DNA of 64,000 bases from assembly GCA_023229685.1 (NCBI GenBank), contig JALNYT010000002.1, positions 620,001-684,000 of the forward strand, written 5' to 3'. Source of the DNA: Sulfuritalea sp. (GTDB taxonomy: Bacteria > Pseudomonadota > Gammaproteobacteria > Burkholderiales > Rhodocyclaceae). A program made the translations under genes and the position numbers. The notes beneath the pieces are model-generated. The model searched no databases, was not told where the DNA came from, and worked only from the letters and a program-made list of their open reading frames with translations. Of the stretch, positions 57,953 through 64,000 are shown one piece after another. Within the stretch, counting starts at the first letter, position 1. Each line of letters begins with the position of its first letter.

Positions 57953-58064
57953 GCCACAGAGGACACAGAGAGCACAGAGAAAGACATCCGCATGGCAGGG
58001 ATGGATTTCGCGCCCAGGCTCAATTTCCTGCTTTTCCCTCTGTGAACTCTGGGTCCTCTGTGGC
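57953..58064. repeat. Long imperfect palindromic intergenic element
   Basis: GCCACAGAGGACACAGAG at the left and CTCTGTGAACTCTGGG then TCCTCTGTGGC at the right are inverted copies that enclose about 50 bp. It fills the rph-rdgB gap. It can fold into a long hairpin, like REP-type elements; it could also shape the mRNA ends. Confidence 0.85.
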
Positions 58065-58079
58065 TAATAGGTTCTAAGA

Positions 58080-58670
58080 ATGAAGAAACTCGTCCTCGCT
58101 TCCGGCAACGCCGGCAAGCTGCGCGAATTCGGCCAACTGCTGGCGCCCTTCGATTTCGAAGTGCTGCCGCAGTCGGCGTTCAATGTGCCGGAAGCCGACG
58201 AACCGCATGTCACCTTCGTCGAGAACGCGATTGCCAAGGCGCGGCATGCCGCGAGGCTGACCGGCCTGCCGGCACTGGCCGACGATTCCGGGCTGTGCGT
58301 GCCTGCCCTGGGCGGTGCACCGGGCGTCTTTTCGGCGCGCTACGGCGGCGAACCGAAATCGGATGCGCGCAACAATGCGAAGTTGCTCGCCGATCTTTCC
58401 GGCATCAGCGATCGCCGCGCGCACTACGTCGCGGTGCTGGTGCTGATGCGCCATGCCGACGACCCGCAGCCGGTCGTCACCGAAGGCGAATGGCACGGCG
58501 AGATCATCGACACGCCGCGCGGCGCCGGCGGCTTCGGCTACGACCCCTACTTTCTGGTGCCGGACACCGGCCTCACCGCGGCCGAACTGCCGCACGAGGA
58601 AAAGAACCGCTGCTCGCATCGCGGCAAGGCCCTGGCGCAACTCATTGCGCGCCTGCGGCTGGGCATGTGA
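58080..58670 (+). CDS. rdgB: dITP/XTP pyrophosphatase (RdgB/HAM1)
   Basis: A 196-residue enzyme that hydrolyses non-canonical purine triphosphates to keep them out of DNA and RNA. LASGNAGKLREF at the start, FVENAIAKARHAA, ADDSGLCV and GGFGYDPYFLVP are the substrate-binding motifs. It follows rph across the palindromic element and precedes hemW. Confidence 0.96.
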   Translation: MKKLVLASGNAGKLREFGQLLAPFDFEVLPQSAFNVPEADEPHVTFVENAIAKARHAARLTGLPALADDSGLCVPALGGAPGVFSARYGGEPKSDARNNAKLLADLSGISDRRAHYVAVLVLMRHADDPQPVVTEGEWHGEIIDTPRGAGGFGYDPYFLVPDTGLTAAELPHEEKNRCSHRGKALAQLIARLRLGM

Positions 58671-58792
58671 TTCCGATCATCCCGATCGCCGCCGTTACCT
58701 GCCCGCGAAGCGGAATCCCAGGTACGCAGAGCGCGCCAGCGCCGTCCCACCAGGGGATACCGCTGCGCATAACTTCTGAAGGATCAGGCCTG

Positions 58793-59929
58793 GTGGCACC
58801 GCCGCCGCTGGCGCTGTATGTGCATTGGCCGTGGTGCGTCAAGAAGTGCCCCTACTGCGACTTCAATTCGCACGAGCGGCGTGGTGAGATCGACGATGCC
58901 GCCTATCTCGCCGCGCTGATTGCCGATCTCGAAGCCGCCTTGCCGCAGATCTGGAACCGGCCGGTGATCAGCGTCTTCATCGGCGGCGGCACGCCGAGCC
59001 TGATGCGTGCCGAAACTGCCGATGCGCTGCTCGCCGCGATCCGCATGCGCGTGCCGCTGCACCCGGGGGCCGAGATCACGCTCGAAGCCAACCCTGGCAC
59101 GGCCGAGGCCGCGAAGTTTGCCGGCTTCCGCGCCGCCGGAGTGAATCGGCTTTCCATCGGCGTGCAGAGTTTCGACGACGCCAAGCTGGCGGCGCTGGGC
59201 CGCATCCACGATAGCGCCGAGGCGCGGCGCGCGATCGACATGGCGCTGCAGAACTTCGAGCGCGTCAATCTCGACCTGATGTACGCGCTGCCGCAGCAGA
59301 CGCTGGCCGAAACCGAGCGCGACATCGCGACGGCGATCGGGGCTGGCGTCGGCCATATCTCCGCCTACCACCTGACGCTCGAACCGAATACGCCTTTCCA
59401 CCACGCGCCGCCGCCGCTGCCCGACGACGATCTGGCGGCCGACATGCAGGAATTGGTCGAAGCCAGGCTTGCCGACGCAGGCTTCGCGCAGTACGAAACG
59501 TCCGCCTTTGCCCAACCCGGCCAGCGCTGCCAGCATAATTTGAATTACTGGACCTTCGGCGATTACCTCGGCATCGGCGCCGGCGCACACAGCAAGTTGT
59601 CGAGCCACGAGAGCATCTGGCGCGAGGCGCGCCACCGCAATCCGCGCGCCTATCTCGAAGGCGCGGCACGTAGTGATTTCATCAGCACCCGGCAGCCGGT
59701 CGCCCGCGCCGATCTGCCAGGCGAGTTCATGATGAATGCGTTGCGCCTGAACGAGGGCTTCCTGCCGCGCCTGTTCACCGAGCGCACCGGCCTGCCGCTC
59801 GCCGTGATCGAAGAGTCGGTGCTGGCGGCACGGCGCGACGGGATGCTGGAGACCGTGGACGGGCATATTCGTCCGACGCCGCGTGGACGGCGCTTCCTGA
59901 ACCAACTGTTGGCCGGGTTCCTGGACTAG
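58793..59929 (+). CDS. hemW: Radical SAM heme chaperone HemW
   Basis: A 378-residue protein with the radical SAM cluster CxxxCxxC in VKKCPYCDFNSHE (preceded by PWC), followed by IGGGTPSLM and LDLMYALPQQT. HemW, long annotated as oxygen-independent coproporphyrinogen oxidase, binds heme and delivers it to respiratory enzymes. The GTG at 58793 follows an AAGGA element; no ATG is suitable. ESVLAARR near the C-terminus is encoded by a 25-bp repeat copy identical to that in arsC. Confidence 0.92.
   Translation: MAPPPLALYVHWPWCVKKCPYCDFNSHERRGEIDDAAYLAALIADLEAALPQIWNRPVISVFIGGGTPSLMRAETADALLAAIRMRVPLHPGAEITLEANPGTAEAAKFAGFRAAGVNRLSIGVQSFDDAKLAALGRIHDSAEARRAIDMALQNFERVNLDLMYALPQQTLAETERDIATAIGAGVGHISAYHLTLEPNTPFHHAPPPLPDDDLAADMQELVEARLADAGFAQYETSAFAQPGQRCQHNLNYWTFGDYLGIGAGAHSKLSSHESIWREARHRNPRAYLEGAARSDFISTRQPVARADLPGEFMMNALRLNEGFLPRLFTERTGLPLAVIEESVLAARRDGMLETVDGHIRPTPRGRRFLNQLLAGFLD
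59811..59835 (-). repeat. Dispersed 25-bp repeat, copy 11 (inside hemW)
   Basis: Identical over 25 bases to the copy at 12983 in arsC and read in the same frame. Confidence 0.8.
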
Positions 59930-59950
59930 ATCCTCGCGCAGAGGATCGCT

Positions 59951-61111
59951 TCAGTGTTCCTTGCCATCCACCCGGGCCTGCAGCAGGAAGGGAATCAGGC
60001 GCCAGGCCAGGATCGCAAAGGCGGCCAGCCAGCAGGAGGCGGCCAGCAGCAGCCAGAGGGCGTAGGCGGCGGGATAAAGCTGCGGCGCGACCACGCGCAG
60101 GACGAAGGCGGTGATCATGATCCACAGCACCCCCTTGTCGATCTTCTCGAAGACGACTTTTCTGCCCGTGTGCCCCTTGCCGATCCGGATCAGCATCGCC
60201 GGAATGATCAGGCCCATGACGCCCAGCGTGAAGATATGTACCGAGACCGAGCCGACCCAGGCCGGCGGCGCGGTGCGGTCGAGGAATTCGACCACCAGCT
60301 GCAGCACGATCGCGCCGTAGCCCAGGTACATGATGCCGAGATCGAGCCGCCGCATGGCCAGCTGCGGCTTCCAGAAGACCAATCTGCCGGCCAGCAGCAG
60401 CGCCAGCAGCAGCGAAATCCAGGCCGCCAGCGGCGGCGGCATGAAGCCGGCGCCGACCAGCGCCACGCCGAGCAGCTTGATCGTCCGATCCAGCGCCGCG
60501 TTGCGCAGGATGTCCACCTGGAAGACGCCCTTCATGAACTGGGTCAGGGTGCGCTCCAGCATGACCAGAAAGGCGACGCGGAAGAGGCCGGTGGCCATGA
60601 CGATGCCGGCCTGGAAATGCTCGACGCTCAGCATCAGATGTTTGGCGATCAGGAAAGCCGGCAGGATCAGCAGGAAGAAATAGTTGTCGCGATAGTTGTC
60701 GTCCTTGCGGTAGCGAACCAGCGTCCACACGATCATGGCGACGATCGAGGCGAGGAACAGCGTGTTCGAGAACTCGAACAGAAAGGCCGGCCAGCGTCCG
60801 CCGAACCACATGCCCAGGCGCTCGAACAGCCAGGCTGCGACCAGGAAGATCAGCGCGGCGCCGTGATAGCCGCGGGTCTGCACCCAGTTCTTGGTCGAGG
60901 TCAGCAGGAAGCCGCCGAGCACGGCCCAGCCGAAACCGAAGAACATTTCGTGGGCATGCCACTGCACCGGGGCGAAGGTGGACCCGGGCGCGGGCAGGAC
61001 GCCGAGGAAAATCAGGACCCAGAGCAGCGGCAGGCTGAGTCCCGTAAGGCAGGCGAGGGCGAAAAAAGGCCGGAAGCCGACCAGCCAGAAGGGATGTGCA
61101 GACAGTTTCAT
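59951..61111 (-). CDS. nnrS: NnrS-family membrane protein
   Basis: A 386-residue heme- and copper-containing type membrane protein with about twelve spans. HPFWLVGFRPFF at the N-terminus and WHAHEMFFGFGWAVLGGFLL with its histidines are the NnrS signatures. NnrS protects against nitric oxide stress and is usually controlled by NO- or oxygen-responsive regulators. It is convergent to hemW and follows the diguanylate cyclase gene by 7 bp on the same strand. NapF at the other end of the window also points to denitrification. Confidence 0.92.
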   Translation of the reverse strand: MKLSAHPFWLVGFRPFFALACLTGLSLPLLWVLIFLGVLPAPGSTFAPVQWHAHEMFFGFGWAVLGGFLLTSTKNWVQTRGYHGAALIFLVAAWLFERLGMWFGGRWPAFLFEFSNTLFLASIVAMIVWTLVRYRKDDNYRDNYFFLLILPAFLIAKHLMLSVEHFQAGIVMATGLFRVAFLVMLERTLTQFMKGVFQVDILRNAALDRTIKLLGVALVGAGFMPPPLAAWISLLLALLLAGRLVFWKPQLAMRRLDLGIMYLGYGAIVLQLVVEFLDRTAPPAWVGSVSVHIFTLGVMGLIIPAMLIRIGKGHTGRKVVFEKIDKGVLWIMITAFVLRVVAPQLYPAAYALWLLLAASCWLAAFAILAWRLIPFLLQARVDGKEH

Positions 61112-61118
61112 TCTCGGG

Positions 61119-62258
61119 CTAGGCGCCAATCTTGACGCAATTGCGGCCCGCCGCCTTGGCTTGATAGAGCGCCGCGTCGGCGCGCGCCAGCAGCGTGTCG
61201 ACCGAGGCCTCGTCCGCGGAACTCGTCGCAGCTCCGATGCTGACCGTGCACCAGGGCTGCGCGCCGGCGCTCGCAACGTCGGCGCGAATCCTCTCGGCCA
61301 CATTGCGGGCCTCTTCGAGCGAGGTCTCCGGCAGCAGCGCGACGAATTCCTCGCCACCAAAGCGGCCGAAGCGGTCCGGGCGCCGCAACAGGGCAGTGAC
61401 GCGCGCGACGAAATCGATCAGCACGCGGTCGCCCGTCAGATGGCCATGGATGTCGTTGATCGTCTTGAAGTGATCCAGGTCCAGCATCAGCATCGACATC
61501 ACGTGATCCTTGCGCTGGCAGCGCTCCAGTTCCTGCTCGCAGGCTTCGAGCAGGGCGCGACGTGTCAGCGCGCCGGTCAGCGAATCATGGCTGGCCAGAT
61601 GCTCGAATTCGTAGCGCAGCCTGTCGGTCGCCATCAGCGCCACGCCGATGGTGACCATCAGCATGGAGAAGGTAAAGGTGGTGATGATGGCGGTCTGCGC
61701 CGGCGAGAGGGCGAACAGCGTGCCGTCGGCCGGCGTGTCGAGGGCGGAGACGAAGCGCAAGGCCTGGGCCCCGGCCTGGATCAGCAGCGCCGCGGCAGTC
61801 AGGGAAGTGGCAAAGCTGCGGGTGCCGTGGCGCAGCAGTAGTCGCGCATGGCTGGCCGAGAGTATGACAATGAGAGAGGAGGCCACCAGCACACGTATTC
61901 CGTAGTGCGGTTCGACATGGGCATACCAGGCCAGCACCAACACGGCGGCGAGGACCAGGCTGCTCCAGAGCCGGATCGATTGCGGCAGCCCGAAGAAGCG
62001 CTGGCTGCCGAGGTAGAGCAGCGACATGCCGCTGAGCAGGGCCAGGCTGGCGACGGTCATGGAGAAAAAATCCGGGATCGCACCGCGTGCGCTGAGCAGC
62101 AGGGTCGAAACAAAGATGATGGCCGGGGCCGCCGTCCATTCGGTCAGGCCCTTGATGGTCGGTGGAAAACTGCGGCGCAGGAAGAACAGCACCACCGACA
62201 TCAGTGCGCCCATGAATCCGGTCAGGAAATAGATGGTGCGCGGGTCGAGACTCAGCAT
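61119..62258 (-). CDS. Membrane-bound diguanylate cyclase (GGEEF)
   Basis: A 379-residue protein with six to seven N-terminal spans (about residues 5-205) and a C-terminal GGDEF domain. The active site RFGGEEF is intact, with an RRPD inhibitory site five residues upstream. It makes c-di-GMP in response to an unknown membrane signal. The ATG at 62258 overlaps the trmB end by seven bases; an in-frame start at 62291 would overlap further. It may be co-transcribed with nnrS, linking c-di-GMP to respiratory state; that is inference. Confidence 0.9.
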   Translation of the reverse strand: MLSLDPRTIYFLTGFMGALMSVVLFFLRRSFPPTIKGLTEWTAAPAIIFVSTLLLSARGAIPDFFSMTVASLALLSGMSLLYLGSQRFFGLPQSIRLWSSLVLAAVLVLAWYAHVEPHYGIRVLVASSLIVILSASHARLLLRHGTRSFATSLTAAALLIQAGAQALRFVSALDTPADGTLFALSPAQTAIITTFTFSMLMVTIGVALMATDRLRYEFEHLASHDSLTGALTRRALLEACEQELERCQRKDHVMSMLMLDLDHFKTINDIHGHLTGDRVLIDFVARVTALLRRPDRFGRFGGEEFVALLPETSLEEARNVAERIRADVASAGAQPWCTVSIGAATSSADEASVDTLLARADAALYQAKAAGRNCVKIGA

Positions 62259-62971
62259 GATGCGGGCCTGCGGCGAAACACCACATCCCATACGCCGTGG
62301 CCCAGCTTCAAGCCGCGGCTTTCGAATTTCGTCTGCGGCCGGTAGGGCGGCCGCGGGGTGAAGCCACTTGCCATATTCACCAGCAGTGTTTCATTGGAGA
62401 GCACTTCCAGCATCTGAACAGCATACTCCTGCCAATCGGTCGCGCAATGCAGGTACCCCTCCGGCGCCAGCCGCGTTGCCAGCAGGCTGACGAACTCGGG
62501 CTGGATCAGGCGGCGCTTTTGCTGGCGCTTCTTCGGCCAGGGGTCGGGAAAGAAGATGTGGATCCCGGCAAGCGAGCCCGGCGCGATCATGTCGCGCACT
62601 ACCTCCACCGCGTCATGCTGGATCAGGCGCAGGTTGGACAACTCGCGCGTGGTGATTTCCTTGAGCAGGCTGCCGACACCGGGCGTATGCACCTCGATGC
62701 CGAGGTAGTCGTTTTGCGGATGTGCGGCGGCAATGGTCGCCGTGGTTTCGCCCATGCCGCAGCCGATTTCGAGAATCCGCGGTGCGCTGCGCGCGAACAC
62801 GGCGTCCAGATCGAGCGCGGCCGGCCGATAGGCGATGCCCCAGCGCGGCATGCCTTCCTCGTGGAAGCGCCGCTGGGCATCGGAGACGCGCCCCTGACGC
62901 AGGACGAAGCTGCGGATATGGCTGGCGCGACGCGCGGACGCCGCGGTGTCTTCGTCGTCGCTGTCGCTCAT
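62252..62971 (-). CDS. trmB: tRNA (guanine-N7-)-methyltransferase TrmB
   Basis: A 239-residue SAM-dependent enzyme that methylates G46 of tRNA. LEIGCGMGET is motif I, and the family mark FFPDPWPKKRQQKRRLIQPE is complete. The start overlaps the stop of the preceding gene (ATGA). Confidence 0.96.
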   Translation of the reverse strand: MSDSDDEDTAASARRASHIRSFVLRQGRVSDAQRRFHEEGMPRWGIAYRPAALDLDAVFARSAPRILEIGCGMGETTATIAAAHPQNDYLGIEVHTPGVGSLLKEITTRELSNLRLIQHDAVEVVRDMIAPGSLAGIHIFFPDPWPKKRQQKRRLIQPEFVSLLATRLAPEGYLHCATDWQEYAVQMLEVLSNETLLVNMASGFTPRPPYRPQTKFESRGLKLGHGVWDVVFRRRPASC

Positions 62972-63564
62972 TCGCGGGGAGGGACAGGAGTCGGCGCCGG
63001 CGGTGCGGCGCTCCGGGGCGAGTCCCCTGGCGGGACGGCTGGAGTCGTCGCCTCATTGACCACCGCATCGAGCCCCTCCGTCAGCATCCGGTCGAGTTCG
63101 TAGCGTGGGCGGACGATCGCCGCCGGCAGACTGGCGCACGCCGCATGCAGGGTGATTTCCCCCAGTGCAGGCTCGATGCTGTTGGGGAGGTTCAAGGCGC
63201 GTGACAGATCGGGCCATTCCGCCTCGCCGGCGCGCGAGCCGAAATAATATCGGGCAAGGTCGTGCACGATGGTTTCGATGGTCTTGCCCTGCCTTGCATG
63301 CCAGGTGGCGTAGGCATCCTGTATCGGCATTGAATACTCGGGCAGATCGAGACAGGCCGCGGCCAACAGGGACAGCCCGTGCGCCAGGCCGAACAGGCGC
63401 TGCCGGATCAGTATCTCCGGCTGATCGACGGCATAGCCCTGGCGTCCGGGCATGGCCTCCAGCGCGGGTGGATTTGCTGGCGCAGCACCGCTCGGTGGCG
63501 CATCCTCGGCCTGCGCCGACCCGAGCAGCGCGGCACACAGGACGCCGACGAAAAGGCGCCTCAC
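62968..63564 (-). CDS. Secreted protein of unknown function
   Basis: A 198-residue protein with a signal peptide (VRRLFVGVLCAALLGSAQA, cut near residue 20). The mature part is mainly helical with single cysteines and no motif I recognise; it ends in a Pro-rich tail (AAPPAPTPVPPRE) encoded in part by repeat copy 12. The GTG start at 63564 overlaps the thiG stop and the end overlaps trmB, so it lies in a thiG-orf-trmB transcript. The function is unknown. Confidence 0.7.
   Translation of the reverse strand: MRRLFVGVLCAALLGSAQAEDAPPSGAAPANPPALEAMPGRQGYAVDQPEILIRQRLFGLAHGLSLLAAACLDLPEYSMPIQDAYATWHARQGKTIETIVHDLARYYFGSRAGEAEWPDLSRALNLPNSIEPALGEITLHAACASLPAAIVRPRYELDRMLTEGLDAVVNEATTPAVPPGDSPRSAAPPAPTPVPPRE
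62986..63010 (-). repeat. Dispersed 25-bp repeat, copy 12 (end of secreted protein gene)
   Basis: Four mismatches to the reference; encodes the proline-rich C-terminal segment. Confidence 0.6.
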
Positions 63565-64000
63565 TTGCTGCCGGCGCCGATCAGGCCGCCGCCGGGCGAA
63601 CTGGGCGTCGCCGCGTAATACTTCTTCGGCATGCGCCCGGCCCGATACGCCTCGCGGCCGGCCTCGACCGCCTTCTTCATCGCGCCGGCCATCAGCACCG
63701 GATCCTGCGCGCCGGCAATCGCGGTATTCATCAGCACGCCGTCGCAACCGAGTTCCATCGCAATCGCCGCATCCGACGCGGTGCCGACGCCGGCATCGAC
63801 CAGCACCGGAACCTTGGCCTGCTCGATGATCAGCTTGAGGTTCCACGGATTGAGGATGCCCATGCCGGAGCCGATCAGCGAAGCCAGCGGCATCACGGCG
63901 ACGCAGCCGATGTCTTCCAGCATGCGCGCCTGGATCGGATCGTCGGCGCAATACACCATCACCTGAAAGCCGTCCTTGACCAGCGTGGCGGCCGCCTTCA
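63561..64000 (-). CDS. thiG: Thiazole synthase ThiG (C-terminal part)
   Basis: About 145 C-terminal residues of ThiG, which builds the thiazole phosphate of thiamin from deoxyxylulose phosphate, dehydroglycine and ThiS thiocarboxylate. VMPLASLIGSGMGI, VPVLVDAGVGTASDA and DGVLMNTAIAGAQDP are characteristic phosphate- and substrate-binding loops of its barrel. The 5' part is beyond the window end; the frame is open to 64000. Confidence 0.95.
   Translation of the reverse strand, partial: KAAATLVKDGFQVMVYCADDPIQARMLEDIGCVAVMPLASLIGSGMGILNPWNLKLIIEQAKVPVLVDAGVGTASDAAIAMELGCDGVLMNTAIAGAQDPVLMAGAMKKAVEAGREAYRAGRMPKKYYAATPSSPGGGLIGAGSK

Noticed and set aside
59954..61135. Long plus-strand open frame of about 390 codons opposite nnrS
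   Set aside because: It is the antisense shadow of a clear NnrS gene in GC-rich DNA; the product is a low-complexity Arg/Gln/Glu/His mixture with no family features.

Overview
The window is about 64 kb of a GC-rich bacterial chromosome. Gene content and order point to a betaproteobacterium, probably a respiratory, facultatively anaerobic one of the Rhodocyclales/Nitrosomonadales type. Markers are a DUF3460 gene beside a RelA/SpoT-rpoZ-gmk block, an NnrS gene, a NapF ferredoxin, and a large set of multiheme c-type cytochromes with a decaheme cytochrome/outer-membrane porin pair. Genus is not resolvable from the sequence alone; a metal-reducing or metal-oxidising lifestyle is an inference from the cytochromes.

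Layout. 1-3.9 kb: end of a cytochrome c maturation operon (ccmF-ccmG-ccmH-ccmI), a terminator and a convergent napF. 4.1-19.9 kb: metal/metalloid and stress region: CopD-like protein, ArsR regulator with an ArsP-type permease and a small redox protein, CDF exporter, TDT-family channel, TetR regulator with an HlyD/ABC export system, arsC-acr3, a GDCCVxC protein, an OsmC-like protein, a Crp/Fnr regulator divergent from a DUF4395 protein, a GlcG/HbpS-like protein, an MFS transporter and a UbiE-like methyltransferase. 20.2-25.0 kb: a large PAS/GAF/GGDEF/EAL protein flanked by stand-alone zinc-binding CZB proteins.

25.2-42.1 kb is the most striking part. It holds an FNR-type site, small monoheme cytochromes (two intact, one decayed), a nine-heme cytochrome fused to a membrane b-type domain (CbcL-like), two NapC/NirT-type tetraheme quinol dehydrogenases, a sensor kinase with c-type heme motifs and its sigma-54 response regulator, a nine-heme cytochrome/cytochrome b pair (CbcBA-like), a response regulator fused to a duplicated membrane hairpin, two more response regulators, and a decaheme cytochrome plus MtrB/PioB-type porin. 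These could carry electrons from the quinol pool across the periplasm and outer membrane, with redox sensing encoded in the same locus.

42.2-64 kb: modABC molybdate uptake; DUF3460-relA/spoT-rpoZ-gmk; a copper-acquisition group (two DUF2946 proteins, a Crp/Fnr-like regulator, a PCu(A)C chaperone, a TonB-dependent copper receptor and TonB-ExbB-ExbD); then yicC, a Ser/Thr kinase-PP2C phosphatase pair, rph, rdgB, hemW, nnrS, a diguanylate cyclase, trmB, an unknown secreted protein and the end of thiG.

Across the window there are 12 copies of a dispersed 25-bp repeat, both between and inside genes, plus a 31-bp tandem repeat, a palindromic element and two gene remnants. No tRNA, rRNA, CRISPR array, prophage or intact insertion sequence was recognised.
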